Origin: Methanofollis liminatans DSM 4140
Lineage (GTDB): Archaea; Halobacteriota; Methanomicrobia; Methanomicrobiales; Methanofollaceae
Assembly: GCF_000275865.1 (NCBI RefSeq)
Contig: NZ_CM001555.1
Location: forward strand, 2,134,967-2,198,966
Direction of reading: 5' to 3'
DNA: 64,000 nucleotides
Shown one piece after another: positions 16,809-26,180 of the stretch. Numbering within the stretch: the first letter of the stretch is position 1; the number at the start of each line of letters is the position of its first letter. The notes under the pieces are model-generated. The model saw only the letters and a list, made by a program, of their open reading frames with translations. It had not been told where the DNA came from and ran no database searches. Made by a program: the position numbers and the translations under genes.

Positions 16809-16835
16809 ATAGACTTTTTATCGTTTATAGTCTAT
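16809..16835. promoter_or_regulatory. Inverted repeat in the divergent S2P / PRC-barrel promoter
   Basis: ATAGACT ... AGTCTAT, perfect 7-base arms with a 13-base AT-rich centre that also contains TATA-like words (TTTTTATC, TTTATAG). It sits in the 52 bases between two divergent genes and could be an operator shared by both. The regulator is unknown. Confidence 0.4.
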
Positions 16836-16852
16836 ACCATGAACCGATAGTA

Positions 16853-17122
16853 ATGAAGACACAGGTCACCGAGCTCTTTGGGATGCACGTATACACCGAT
16901 AAGGCGATTCTCGTCGGGGAAGTCGACGACGTTCTGCTTGACATCGACGGAAAGAAAATCGACGCCCTTGCGGTGGGAAAACTGAACCCCGAACTCGCCG
17001 ATTCCAAGGGTCACCGCGGCCTGCTTATTCCCTTCAGGATCATAAAAAATGTCGGGGACATCATCATCGTCCGCCACATTTCGACGGCTTTTCGGAGCAC
17101 AAAAGACGATAAAAGCCCCTGA
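16853..17122 (+). CDS. PRC-barrel domain protein
   Basis: An 89-residue protein made of one PRC-barrel: LFGMHVYTDKAILVGEVDDV is the typical opening strand pair, followed by KIDALAVGKLN and a hydrophobic LLIPFRIIKNVGDIIIV. Such small archaeal proteins are found beside cell-division and RNA-metabolism genes and are thought to be adaptor modules; no enzymatic residues are seen. ATG at 16853 is about 18 bases from the inverted repeat. It ends 14 bases before thg1, so the two are probably co-transcribed. Confidence 0.85.
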   Translation: MKTQVTELFGMHVYTDKAILVGEVDDVLLDIDGKKIDALAVGKLNPELADSKGHRGLLIPFRIIKNVGDIIIVRHISTAFRSTKDDKSP

Positions 17123-17136
17123 ACGTCCCCGAACCC

Positions 17137-17859
17137 ATGGAGAGCCACGAGATCTTCTCGGCCCTTGCTATCTACCCCCCGGTCTTCCTGCGCCTTGACG
17201 GCCGCTCCTTCCACCGGCTGACCCGGACCTGCGAGAAGCCCTTCGACGCCCGGTTCCATGCGGCGATGACCGGCACCTGCAGGCGATTGCTTGCCGGCAG
17301 CGGCCTCAACCCCCTCTTCGCCTATACGTTCTCCGACGAGATCAATCTCTACTGCACCGTCCTCCCCTTCGGCGGGCGGGTGGAGAAACTCGACTCGGTC
17401 GCCGCCTCCTATGCGGCGAGCGCTTTCACCCTGGAGTACGGCTGCGACGAACCCATCGCCTTCGACTCCCGCGTCGTCCCTGCGACGCCCGAATACGCCC
17501 TCGAATACCTTGCCATGCGCCAGGCCGAGGCGTGGCGGAACCACATCAACGCCTACTGCCAGGCGGCCCTGGTGGAGGATGGGCACACGCCCCGCGAAGC
17601 GGCCGCAATGCTGCGGGGGATGAAGGCCGCCGGAATGCACGATCTGATGTTTGCGCGGGGGGTCAACCTCACCGAAACGCCGGCGTGGCAGCGGCGCGGC
17701 ACCCTGGTCAGATATGGCACCTATACAAAAGAGGGGGTGAACCCGCGGACCGGGGAGCGGGTCACCGTCCAGCGGCGCGGCGTCGTCATCGACGAAGACC
17801 TGCCGCTCTTCCCGACCCCTGAGGGTCGGGCCTATCTCTTCTCAGTCCCTGGCCTGTGA
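17137..17859 (+). CDS. thg1: tRNA(His) guanylyltransferase family (archaeal Thg1/TLP)
   Basis: Thg1-family enzymes add nucleotides in the 3'-to-5' direction; archaeal members repair tRNA 5' ends or add G-1 to tRNA-His. The 240-residue protein has the metal-binding FLRLDGRSFHRLT at residue ~18, the second carboxylate segment AYTFSDEINLY, and the conserved AWRNHINAYCQ and LTETPAWQRRGTLV. All are palm-domain signatures of the family. The last 18 bases overlap the 3' end of ileS on the other strand (17842-17859), an antisense arrangement without consequence for the protein. Confidence 0.92.
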   Translation: MESHEIFSALAIYPPVFLRLDGRSFHRLTRTCEKPFDARFHAAMTGTCRRLLAGSGLNPLFAYTFSDEINLYCTVLPFGGRVEKLDSVAASYAASAFTLEYGCDEPIAFDSRVVPATPEYALEYLAMRQAEAWRNHINAYCQAALVEDGHTPREAAAMLRGMKAAGMHDLMFARGVNLTETPAWQRRGTLVRYGTYTKEGVNPRTGERVTVQRRGVVIDEDLPLFPTPEGRAYLFSVPGL

Positions 17860-20800
17860 GAGGCCCATCAGCATCGGCACGCCTTCGACCTCCCATTCAG
17901 CAGTGAGTTCCCAGGCGCCCGAGAGGGCAGCGCCATCGTGGACAGCAAGCGAGGACGCCCGCACCTCGCCGCTGACGAGATCGGTCATGCGGCTGACGAG
18001 GTCGGCAACGCCTGCATCGGCGATCGCGATCTCGACCGCGATGTTCTCGTCCACCTTCAGGTCACGCTGCCGGCGCATCTCCTGGAGACGGCGGACCACC
18101 TCGCGGGCATATCCCTCGGCCTCGATCTCCGGCGTAAGGGTGACGTCGACATAGACGGTAGCGTCGGGCATCGCGGCGGCAAACACGCCTTCAGGGACCT
18201 CTTCAATGAACGTCACCATCTCGGGCGTCACCTCGTAATCCCCGGCGATCGCCTTCCCGTCGGCTTCGAGTGCGGCCTTCAGGGCGTTGCCGTCTGCCCC
18301 CTCGATCGCCCCTTTCACCTTCGGGGCCTCCTTCCCGAAGCGCGGGCCCAGCACGCGCATCACGGCCTCGGCCTTCCAGCCGATACGTTCCCACCGTCCG
18401 GTGACGACGGTGACCACTTTCGCGTTGGCGCGGGAGGCACAGAGTCCCGAAAGCCTGGCGACAGCGTCCCGCACCGCCGGGGCGTCGGTCACGACCACGA
18501 CCTCGCCGACCGGCCAGCGGAGTTTCCGCTTTCCGTCCTGCCGGGCCGTGGCCACGGCATCGTCGAAGGCCTGGGCGACACCCATCGCGGTTTCAAGGGG
18601 CGCGTCGATGAGGGCGCTGTCGGCCGCGGGCCAGTCGAGCATGTGGACGCTCGCCGGATCGCCCTCACACCGCAGGTTCCCGTAGATCTCCTCGGTGAGG
18701 TGCGGGGTGAAAGGAGCAAGGAGACAGACGAGCCTGCGGAGGACGTAGTAGACCGTCTCGTAGGCGTAACGCTTCTCCGGTGCGTCCTCTTCGAGCCACA
18801 TTCTGGGCCTGACGATCTGGAGGTACCACCGCGAGAGGTCTTCGAGCACGAAGGTGATGAGAGAACGGGTGACCCGGTGGAGGTTCAGCCCGGCGAAGTC
18901 AGCCTCCACACTGGCGACAAGGCTGTTGACCCGCGAGAGGATCCAGCGGTCCTCGTCCGGCATCAAATCGAGCATCCGCAGAACGGCCGTCTCATCCCAG
19001 TCTCCGCCTGAGGTCTGTGCGGGTGCGAAGTTGTCCAGGACCATATAGGGCAGGGGGAAACGGTAGACGTTCCAGAAGATGTTGAGGGCCCGGTTGACCG
19101 TCTTCACGCCTTCCCAGTTGAACTTCATATCGTCCCAGGGTGCGTTCGCCGAAAGGACGTAGAGGCGGAGGACGTCCACCCCGAAGGTCTTTATCACTTC
19201 TTCCGGGGCGACGACGTTGCCCAGGCTCTTGGACATCTTCCGCCCCTCGGCGTCGAGGGCGAAGCCGTGCATCAGCACCGATTTATAGGGGGCCCTGCCG
19301 AAGGCGACCGTCGAGGCGCCGAGCTGCGAGTAGAACCAGCCGCGGGTCTGGTCCTGCCCCTCGGTGATGAAGTCCGCGGGCCAGTATTTCTCGAACGCCT
19401 CTTTTTCGCCGGGGTAACCGAGGGTCGCCCACGAAGCCACGGCTGAGTCGAACCAGACGTCGAAGATGTCGGAGACCCGGCGCATCGTCCCGCCGCAGGT
19501 GCAGGGGATGGTGACCGCATCGACATACGGGCGGTGCGGATCGGCGACTGCCTGCCCGCTCGCCTCTTCGAGTTCGGCGACGGTCGCGATCACTCGCCGT
19601 GCATCGCAGGTGTCGCACTGCCAGACCGGGATCGGGATGCCCCAGTAGCGCTGGCGCGAGATGCACCAATCGCGGGCCTCCTTCACCCAGTCGTAGAACC
19701 GGGCGCTGCCCGCCCAGTCCGGGTACCAGGTGACCTTCCCGACCTCGTCGAGAAGTTTGTCCCGCATCTCCGAGGCCTTGATGAACCACTGCTCGGTGGC
19801 CCGGAAGATGATCGGGGTCTTGCACCGCCAGCAGTGGCCGTAACGGTGGGTGGTCTTCCCCTCGTGGAGGAGGCAGGGGCCAAGGGCATCCATCACCTGC
19901 CGGTTCGTCGCCGGGTCTTTGACATAAAGCCCGTCAAACACCCCGGCCCGTTTTGTGAACCTGCCGGTGCCGTCGACCGGGCAGAGTACGGGAAGATCGT
20001 ATTTGATCCCGGTGAGGTAGTCATCCCAGCCATGGCCCGGTGCGGTGTGCACGAGCCCGGTATTTTCGAGGGCCACGTAGTCGGCGAGGACGACGCGGTG
20101 GGCGATCTCCTTCTGCGCCGGCACTGAAGCGGCGAGTGGGGACTCGTACTCCATCCCGGCGAGGTCGGCGCCGGTGACCGTCCTGAGAACGTCATAGTGC
20201 TGGTACCGCCCTTTTCTGAGCACCTCCTCGACGAGCGCCTCGGCGATCCAGAGTTTCTCCTCGACGCCCTCTTTCCGGGCGGCGACCAGGGCGTAGACGA
20301 TCCCGGGGTGGGCGGCCACGGCGACGTTCGCCGGGAGCGTCCAGGGCGTCGTGGTCCAGATCACCAGGTACTCGTCGTCGGCCCCCTTCACCGGGAACTT
20401 CACGTAGATCGAGGGGTCGGTGGCGTCGTCGTACTCCACCTCGGAGTCGGCGATGGCGGTCTCGCACCGCGGGCACCAGTTCACCACGCGGTGACCCCGT
20501 TCGAGCATCCCGTTCTTCTCGGCCTGCGCCAGGGTCCACCACGCCGCCTCGATATACTCCTTTTTAACGGTCTGGTAAGGGTTGTCGAAGTCGAGCCAGA
20601 TACCAAGGGCCCTGAACTGATCAGACATCACCGCCATGTTGGTGAGGGCGAATTCCCGGCAGCGCTCGATGAACCGGTCGATACCGTAGGCCTCGATGTC
20701 TTTTTTCGAGGTGAAGCCAAGCTGGTGCTCGACCTGCACCTCGATCGGCAGCCCGTGCATATCGTAGCCTGCCCGCTCGATGACGTTCTTCCCGCACATC

Positions 20801-21015
20801 CGGTGCCGGCGGAGGACGGCGTCCTTGATGATTTTGTTCCACGCTGTTCCCAGGTGGATGTGGCCGGTGGTGTACGGGGGGCCGTCTACAAAGAAGAACT
20901 GCTTGCCTGAACGCCGCAGATCTTTTACCTGAGCATAGGTGTCGGCGGCCCGCCAGAACTCCTGGACGCGCCCCTCGATCGCCTGTGCATCATAACTGCT
21001 GGTGACTTCCTTCAC
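17842..21015 (-). CDS. ileS: Isoleucyl-tRNA synthetase
   Basis: Charges tRNA-Ile. About 1057 residues, normal for the archaeal/eukaryotic-like form. The class I signatures are present: the HIGH motif as GHIHLGT near residue 49 and KMSKS in GRKMSKSLGNVV. The CP1 editing domain is intact (IWTTTPWTLPANVAV), and the WxxSRQRYWG-type zinc-proximal segment reads CISRQRYWGIPIPVW. The start is set at GTG 21015 (V-KEVTSSYDAQAIEG). The frame is open to a TTG at 21084, but those residues are His/Pro-rich and unlike the family. An AGAGG stretch precedes the GTG. Confidence 0.96.
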   Translation of the reverse strand: MKEVTSSYDAQAIEGRVQEFWRAADTYAQVKDLRRSGKQFFFVDGPPYTTGHIHLGTAWNKIIKDAVLRRHRMCGKNVIERAGYDMHGLPIEVQVEHQLGFTSKKDIEAYGIDRFIERCREFALTNMAVMSDQFRALGIWLDFDNPYQTVKKEYIEAAWWTLAQAEKNGMLERGHRVVNWCPRCETAIADSEVEYDDATDPSIYVKFPVKGADDEYLVIWTTTPWTLPANVAVAAHPGIVYALVAARKEGVEEKLWIAEALVEEVLRKGRYQHYDVLRTVTGADLAGMEYESPLAASVPAQKEIAHRVVLADYVALENTGLVHTAPGHGWDDYLTGIKYDLPVLCPVDGTGRFTKRAGVFDGLYVKDPATNRQVMDALGPCLLHEGKTTHRYGHCWRCKTPIIFRATEQWFIKASEMRDKLLDEVGKVTWYPDWAGSARFYDWVKEARDWCISRQRYWGIPIPVWQCDTCDARRVIATVAELEEASGQAVADPHRPYVDAVTIPCTCGGTMRRVSDIFDVWFDSAVASWATLGYPGEKEAFEKYWPADFITEGQDQTRGWFYSQLGASTVAFGRAPYKSVLMHGFALDAEGRKMSKSLGNVVAPEEVIKTFGVDVLRLYVLSANAPWDDMKFNWEGVKTVNRALNIFWNVYRFPLPYMVLDNFAPAQTSGGDWDETAVLRMLDLMPDEDRWILSRVNSLVASVEADFAGLNLHRVTRSLITFVLEDLSRWYLQIVRPRMWLEEDAPEKRYAYETVYYVLRRLVCLLAPFTPHLTEEIYGNLRCEGDPASVHMLDWPAADSALIDAPLETAMGVAQAFDDAVATARQDGKRKLRWPVGEVVVVTDAPAVRDAVARLSGLCASRANAKVVTVVTGRWERIGWKAEAVMRVLGPRFGKEAPKVKGAIEGADGNALKAALEADGKAIAGDYEVTPEMVTFIEEVPEGVFAAAMPDATVYVDVTLTPEIEAEGYAREVVRRLQEMRRQRDLKVDENIAVEIAIADAGVADLVSRMTDLVSGEVRASSLAVHDGAALSGAWELTAEWEVEGVPMLMGLSQARD

Positions 21016-21151
21016 CTCTATCCCTCTGCACGCCCCCGCAGGGGGCGGATGATCATGCGTAGTGTGGTGGGTTGTGACAGACAAAGTAGTTTTTCAATCG
21101 GGCGCGCACCGACGACGCAGTTTTTTTCCTTCAGGCACCGATCCCTCCTCC

Positions 21152-21598
21152 ATGCAGATCGCAATCGTCGGGGCGGGGGAGTGCTCCCCTGAAGAATACG
21201 AAGCGGCGGAGACCGCCGGCTACCTGATCGCCGGCAACCACGAGACCCTCGTATGCGGCGGGCTCGGCGGGGTGATGGAGGCCGCATGCCGGGGTGCGAA
21301 GGAGGCGGGCGGGACGACGGTCGGGATCCTGCCGGGCACCGGCGGGGAAAACCCGTACCTCGACGTCGTCATCAGGAGTAATCTCGGTCATGCGCGAAAC
21401 GCCCTCGTCGTCGGGTCGGCCGACGCCGTGATCGCTATAGGAGGGAAATTCGGCACCCTTTCGGAGATCGCCCTCGCCCTGAAGATGAAAAAGGCGGTGT
21501 TCGGGGTTGGCACCTGGAAGATCGAGGGCGTCTTCCCCTGCGCCACACCCGAGGAGGCGGTGCTTATGGCAGTACGCGCCTCGCGCCTGTCTCGCTGA
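21152..21598 (+). CDS. SLOG/TIGR00725-like nucleotide-binding protein
   Basis: A 148-residue Rossmann-like protein related to LOG (lysine-decarboxylase-like) proteins. Visible signatures are the N-terminal IAIVGAG, the loop LVCGGLGGVMEAACRGAKEAGG, and AIGGKFGTLSEIALAL, the GGxGTxxE-type site of the superfamily. LOG enzymes cleave nucleoside monophosphates to the base; related members sense nucleotide ligands. The activity of this branch is unknown. ATG at 21152 begins the fold; upstream in-frame codons are low-complexity. Its last 35 bases overlap the moeA-type gene on the other strand. Confidence 0.82.
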   Translation: MQIAIVGAGECSPEEYEAAETAGYLIAGNHETLVCGGLGGVMEAACRGAKEAGGTTVGILPGTGGENPYLDVVIRSNLGHARNALVVGSADAVIAIGGKFGTLSEIALALKMKKAVFGVGTWKIEGVFPCATPEEAVLMAVRASRLSR

Positions 21599-23417
21599 CC
21601 CTGTAGCCGCCCATCTGCAGGAGGGTCTGCTTGAAGGCGTCCGAACCGATCGCATCGACGCAGGCGCGCACCCGCGGGTCTTCGAGGGTGTCGGCGTGCA
21701 TCGCCAGTTCGTAGCGCTCGGTCGCCACCGGGGTGAAGGTGAGGCCGAGGGCCTGCGCGGCCGAATACACACCCATGCCGCAGTCGGCCTCGCCTGAACG
21801 GACGGCGAGGGCGACGCCGAGGTGCGTGGTGAACTCGCGCTCGTAGCCCCGGATCAGGGCCGGATCGACCCCCCGCTCCTTCAGGAGATAATCGAGGAGC
21901 AGCCGCGTCCCCGAACCCTTCTGTCGGTTCGCATACCGCAGGGCCGGCAGGTCGTCGAGCGTGGCGCCCTCCCGCGAGATCAGACCCTGCTCCCGTTCGG
22001 CGACGCAGACGAGGACGATCTCCTCGTCCGGGAGGTACTTCCGCAGGAAGGGGATGTTGTACTCGCCGTCGGGAGCGAGCAGGTGCATCGGGGCGGTGTG
22101 GCACTGCCGCTTTTTCAGGGTGAGAAGTCCGCCCATGCTCCCGACATGGGTGGAGTGGACCTCGACCCCGCCGGGCCTGACGAGATCGGCGAGACGGTCC
22201 AGGCAGGGGTCGTGGCTCCCGGTGATCAGCACCGCTTCCTCGGCCTGCCGGCGCGGGACCATCAGGCGCGCCCGTATCGTCTCACCGGCCTCGACGCCCT
22301 CCTTCGCTGCCGGGATGGTCATGACGGCATTCGCGCGGACGGCGCTCATCTGGACGCCGGCGCCGCGCGACTGGGGCACGGCGACCCAGCGCCCGCCGAT
22401 CCGCCCGGTCGAGAGGAGGACGAACTCGTCGGTGCCGATATCGGAGTGGAGGGTGGTGGTGAGGGCGGCCTCGACGGTCCCGGCCTCAGGCACGGGAAAC
22501 CCGTAGCGGGCGACGAGCGGGGTGACGATCTCCCGCAGTATGGTGAAGGCCGCAAGCGGGTAGCCAGGCAGCCCGATCACGGGTTTGCCCTCGATCTTCC
22601 CGATGATCACCGGCTTTGCCGGTTTGATCGCCACGCCGTGGACGAGCACCTCGCCGAGTTCGGCGATGATCGAGGCGGTGTAGTCGCGCGTGCCCGCCGA
22701 TGAACCGGCCGAGACGATGAGGATGTCGTTCTCCCTGATCCCTTCCAGGATCGCCGCCCTGATCAGGTCGGGCTCGTCCGGAACGATGGCGTAGCGGCGG
22801 GCCTCCACGCCCAGGGCGCGGAGGTGCGCCGCTGCCATCAGGGTGTTGCTCTCCACCGCCTGCCCGGGGCCAGGGCGGGTGCCGGCAGGCACCAGTTCAG
22901 ACCCGGTAGGAATAAGCCCGGCCGAGAGGGCGAGCGCCTCCACATCGGTCACGCCGTAGGCGGCGAGCGCCCCAAGTTCGTGCGGACGGATCCGGTGCAG
23001 GGAGGGGAGGATCATCTCGGACTCGCCGATGTCCTCGCCGACCGGGCGGACGTGCTGCCAGGGGGCGACGGCCTTCCTGACCGTATAGGTGCCCTCGCCG
23101 ATCCAGACGTCCTCGATCATCACGACGGCGTCGTACGCCGGTGGGACGATGTTTCCGGTGTTCACCCGCACGGCGTCGGTGAGGACGACCGGGCGGCTCT
23201 CGCTGGCGCCGCGGGTCTCAGCGCTCCGCACGGCGATCCCGTCCATCGCCGAGATGTGGATGGCCGGGACCGAGAGACGGGCGAAGATCGGGGCGGCGGT
23301 CACCCGGCCTGACGCCTCCTCAAGGGGCACCCGTTCGGTGCGGGGACGGCACCTGAACGCCTCTCCCAGGACCGCCAGCGCCCGCTCCAGGGAGACAAGG
23401 TCGAGATAGCGCTTCAC
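21564..23417 (-). CDS. moeA: MoeA-type molybdopterin molybdotransferase fused to a PBP-like domain
   Basis: A 617-residue fusion. Residues 1-~400 are MoeA (inserts Mo or W into molybdopterin): ISAMDGIAV, GNIVPPAYDAVVMIE, LIPTGSELV, SNTLMAAAHL, SAGSSAGTRDYTAS and IGLPGYPLAAF. The C-terminal ~200 residues are a periplasmic-binding-protein-like domain (ITGSHDPCLDRLADL, NRQKGSGTRLLLDYLL, GEADCGMGVYSAAQAL), known in MoeA fusions and thought to sense molybdate or tungstate. The start is GTG 23417, overlapping the stop of the upstream moeA by GTGA and preceded by GGAGGTGG. The longer upstream frame overlaps that gene and is rejected. Confidence 0.93.
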   Translation of the reverse strand: MKRYLDLVSLERALAVLGEAFRCRPRTERVPLEEASGRVTAAPIFARLSVPAIHISAMDGIAVRSAETRGASESRPVVLTDAVRVNTGNIVPPAYDAVVMIEDVWIGEGTYTVRKAVAPWQHVRPVGEDIGESEMILPSLHRIRPHELGALAAYGVTDVEALALSAGLIPTGSELVPAGTRPGPGQAVESNTLMAAAHLRALGVEARRYAIVPDEPDLIRAAILEGIRENDILIVSAGSSAGTRDYTASIIAELGEVLVHGVAIKPAKPVIIGKIEGKPVIGLPGYPLAAFTILREIVTPLVARYGFPVPEAGTVEAALTTTLHSDIGTDEFVLLSTGRIGGRWVAVPQSRGAGVQMSAVRANAVMTIPAAKEGVEAGETIRARLMVPRRQAEEAVLITGSHDPCLDRLADLVRPGGVEVHSTHVGSMGGLLTLKKRQCHTAPMHLLAPDGEYNIPFLRKYLPDEEIVLVCVAEREQGLISREGATLDDLPALRYANRQKGSGTRLLLDYLLKERGVDPALIRGYEREFTTHLGVALAVRSGEADCGMGVYSAAQALGLTFTPVATERYELAMHADTLEDPRVRACVDAIGSDAFKQTLLQMGGYRVSETGARRVLP

Positions 23418-24616
23418 CACAGGACCACCTCCACCTCTTCGCCCGTCTCGAAGCCTTCGCACCCCGCAGGGACGACGACGATGCCGTCGCTCTGGACCAG
23501 GGTGTTGAGGAGCCCGGACTTCCCGAAGACCGGGGTTGCGGCGCCGTCCTCGAGGTGGACGCGGACATAGTCCTCCCTTCCTTTCGCCGAAGGGATGTTG
23601 GCGGCGAGGCGCGCTCGCACCCGGCACGGGCTGACCGGCGCCCCGCTCATCGCCGCGAGCAGGTGGCGGACGACGGCGACGAGCACGATGAAGGCCGAGC
23701 CCGGGTGGCCGGGGAGCCCGATCACCGGCGTCGTGCCGACGCGCCCGATGATCGTGGGTTTTCCCGGGGCGATGGCGATGCCGTGAACGAGCACCTCCCC
23801 AAGGTCGCCGATCACGCCGGCCGACATATCGCGCACGTCCTTCGAGCTCCCGCCCGAGATGAGGACACAATCGCAGGAGGCAACCGCCCCCTCCAGAACC
23901 TGCCGCAGGAGTTCGGGGCTGTCCCGCACGATCCCGTAGCGGCGCGGCTCGCACCCCTGCTCCCGCACGAACCCGGCGCAGAGATACGAGTTTGCGTCCC
24001 GGACGCGGCCCGGTGCGAGGGCGGCCTCGACCGGCACGACCTCGTTGCCGGTGGAGATGATTCCGATTTTCGGCACCCGCCGCACCGGCACCTCTGCGAC
24101 GCCGGCGGCGGCGAGCACCCCGAGATCCTGCGGGGAGAGACGCCGCCCCGATGGGAGGACGACGCTGCCTGCGGCGAAGTCCTCATCGCACCCGAGCACA
24201 TTCTCACCGGGTGCGACCGCCCGGTGGACGAGGACCTCGTCTCCGGCCCTCTCTGCGTACTCCACCATGGCGACGGCGTCCGCACCAGGCGGCATCACCC
24301 CGCCGGTCGGGATGTACCAGCAGCGGTCGGGCCCGACGCTCCCCGCGGGCGCCTGCCCCATCTCGATCCGACCTTCAAGGACGAGCATCGCCGGCATGGA
24401 CTCGGACGAACCGGTCGTGTCCGATGCCCGCACCGCATACCCGTCCACCACCGAACGGTCGAAGCCCGGGAGGTCGCCGCCGGCCCGTACGTCCTCCGCG
24501 AGGACGCGGTGGAGCGCATCGCCGATCGGCACCATCTCATCGCCGATCGCCGGGACGATAGACCTGACGGTCTCCACGGCCCGGGCGACCGGGACTACCT
24601 CGAGAAAGAGACTCAT
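23414..24616 (-). CDS. moeA: MoeA molybdopterin molybdotransferase
   Basis: A stand-alone 400-residue MoeA. Characteristic motifs are FDRSVVDGYAV, PTGGVMPPGADAVAMVE, GIISTGNEVVP, RDANSYL, ISGGSSKDVRDMS and IGLPGHPGSAF. It inserts molybdate or tungstate into the adenylated dithiolene cofactor. Two MoeA paralogues in tandem are common where both Mo and W enzymes are made; the aldehyde:ferredoxin oxidoreductase at 59.7 kb is an expected client. It starts with ATG 24616 in an ATGA overlap with a 60-codon gene and is coupled to the downstream fusion gene by another 4-base overlap. Confidence 0.95.
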   Translation of the reverse strand: MSLFLEVVPVARAVETVRSIVPAIGDEMVPIGDALHRVLAEDVRAGGDLPGFDRSVVDGYAVRASDTTGSSESMPAMLVLEGRIEMGQAPAGSVGPDRCWYIPTGGVMPPGADAVAMVEYAERAGDEVLVHRAVAPGENVLGCDEDFAAGSVVLPSGRRLSPQDLGVLAAAGVAEVPVRRVPKIGIISTGNEVVPVEAALAPGRVRDANSYLCAGFVREQGCEPRRYGIVRDSPELLRQVLEGAVASCDCVLISGGSSKDVRDMSAGVIGDLGEVLVHGIAIAPGKPTIIGRVGTTPVIGLPGHPGSAFIVLVAVVRHLLAAMSGAPVSPCRVRARLAANIPSAKGREDYVRVHLEDGAATPVFGKSGLLNTLVQSDGIVVVPAGCEGFETGEEVEVVLW

Positions 24617-24795
24617 TTAAAGCAGCCCAGCTGACAACCGCGGATCTTGATCTTCGGGTCGTGCCGGTTGCAGTAGCGGGCGATGTCCATCTTCGGGATG
24701 CCATACTTCTCGCTGATGGCGAACGCCTCTTCGCACCGGATCTCGGTTGTGATCCCGCTCTCGGCAAACGCTTTTGCGATCAGATTTTCGTCCAT
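24613..24795 (-). CDS. Conserved small protein, first gene of the moeA operon
   Basis: Sixty residues from ATG 24795 (MDENLIAKAFAESGI). The middle, EEAFAISEKYGIPKMDIARY, looks like a helix-turn-helix-sized pair of helices. The C-terminus has Cys-Gly-Cys spacing (RGCQLGCFK). Its stop overlaps the moeA start by four bases (ATGA), so it is the leading, coupled gene of a three-gene molybdopterin unit. I recognise the pattern as a small methanogen protein but know of no assigned function. A metal- or cofactor-sensing role is only a guess from context. Confidence 0.7.
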   Translation of the reverse strand: MDENLIAKAFAESGITTEIRCEEAFAISEKYGIPKMDIARYCNRHDPKIKIRGCQLGCFK

Positions 24796-24875
24796 GATGA
24801 TGTGGTTGCCCTGCAAAAAGATAGCGTTTCCTGTGGCGGGCAACCCTTTTGCTCCTGTGAGAATAGATCAGGATC

Positions 24876-26180
24876 ATGCATATCGCCCTCATCCACTCCC
24901 GCCTCGACCCCGCGGGCACGAACCTGGCCCGCCGGATCCGCGCTCTCCTCAACGAGCGGGAAGACTGGCCCCTCCCTCGTGCCGCCTCCCTCTCCTTCCA
25001 CGAGACCGGCGAACGGATCATCCACGCCGAAGGGGCCGACGCCGATCTCATCATCTTTCTCTCCAGGCACACCAGTTCCCACCCGGTGCCGGCCCTGACC
25101 GTCCACGTCACCGGCAACTTCGGCGCCCCCGCCTTCGGCGGCGAGGCCCGGAGCCTTGCGCCCGCCGCGCCGGCGATGATGCACGCCGTCCTCCGCGGCC
25201 TCGCCGCCCACGCTCCCGCCGGTTACCGGGTCAGCTACGAGGCCACCCACCACGGTCCGACGGCGCTCCAGACCCCCTCCCTCTTCGTCGAGATCGGGAG
25301 CACCGAGACAGAGTGGAACGACCCGGCGGCGGCAGAGGCGGCCGCCCGCGCCGTGCTGGAGGCCTCGCCCGGCCCGGTGATCACCCTCGTCGGTTTCGGC
25401 GGGACGCATTACGCCGTCAGGCAGACCGGGATCGCCCTCTCCTCAAGGGGCGCCTTCGGCCACATCGCCCCCTCGCGAGAGGTTCCTCTCCTCGACGATG
25501 CGATGGTGCGTGCGATGGCCGAGAAGACCGGGGCCGTCGCCGCCTATATCGACCGAAAAGCCCTCCCTACAAAAGAGGCGGACCGCCTCCTTGCAATCCT
25601 GGACGATGCCGGCCTCCCCGTCCTCTCAGAGGGCGAGATCACCGACATCGGCGACCTCGCATGGGAGACCTATAGAGAGATCAGGGCGATCGGCGAGAGG
25701 ATCGCCCAGGGCGGCAGGGTGCACACCGGCACCCTCTCCGGGCGGGGTGACCCCGGGGTCGTGGACATCCCCGCCCATCTCCTCTCCGAGGCGGAGAAGG
25801 CAGATGGGAAGGCCCTGCGCGAAAGGCTCGCACAGATGCCCGTTGCCGTCGTTCTGGGCAAGGACGGTGGGATCACCCCCCGGATCATCACATTCAAGAA
25901 TCAAAGCGATGAAATAATACATGATTTAATATCCCTGTGTATTAAACTCATACATGACCGGTGGAGCACTGCAACCGACGGGGATCACCTCGTCGTGAGA
26001 AAGATGCGGTTCGATCCCGCACGGGCCCGGGCGCTCGGTGTGCCGGGCGGCCCGTCCTTCGGAAGGCTCTCTCGCGGCCAGAACATCGAGGTGGAGGGCC
26101 GGACCATCACTCCTGCTATGGTGCAGTCCTGCAGTGAGACACGCATCCACATCCCGGGGTTGGAGAGGTATATTACATGA
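24876..26180 (+). CDS. dtdA: D-aminoacyl-tRNA deacylase, archaeal DtdA type
   Basis: DtdA (GEK1 family) hydrolyses D-aminoacyl-tRNAs, a quality-control step in translation. The 434-residue length is long for the catalytic core (~270 residues). The core is visible through [30 protein letters not shown] (zinc/catalytic His region) and [12 protein letters not shown]. The remaining ~150 residues (including [19 protein letters not shown]) form a C-terminal extension that may aid tRNA binding. ATG 24876 follows a weak AGGAT site. Its stop overlaps the ftsZ start by ATGA, so the two are co-translated. Confidence 0.9.
   Translation: MHIALIHSRLDPAGTNLARRIRALLNEREDWPLPRAASLSFHETGERIIHAEGADADLIIFLSRHTSSHPVPALTVHVTGNFGAPAFGGEARSLAPAAPAMMHAVLRGLAAHAPAGYRVSYEATHHGPTALQTPSLFVEIGSTETEWNDPAAAEAAARAVLEASPGPVITLVGFGGTHYAVRQTGIALSSRGAFGHIAPSREVPLLDDAMVRAMAEKTGAVAAYIDRKALPTKEADRLLAILDDAGLPVLSEGEITDIGDLAWETYREIRAIGERIAQGGRVHTGTLSGRGDPGVVDIPAHLLSEAEKADGKALRERLAQMPVAVVLGKDGGITPRIITFKNQSDEIIHDLISLCIKLIHDRWSTATDGDHLVVRKMRFDPARARALGVPGGPSFGRLSRGQNIEVEGRTITPAMVQSCSETRIHIPGLERYIT

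Noticed and set aside
21016-21084. Extended ileS start at TTG 21084
   Set aside because: The extra residues are His/Pro-rich and not IleS-like; GTG 21015 directly precedes the conserved region.
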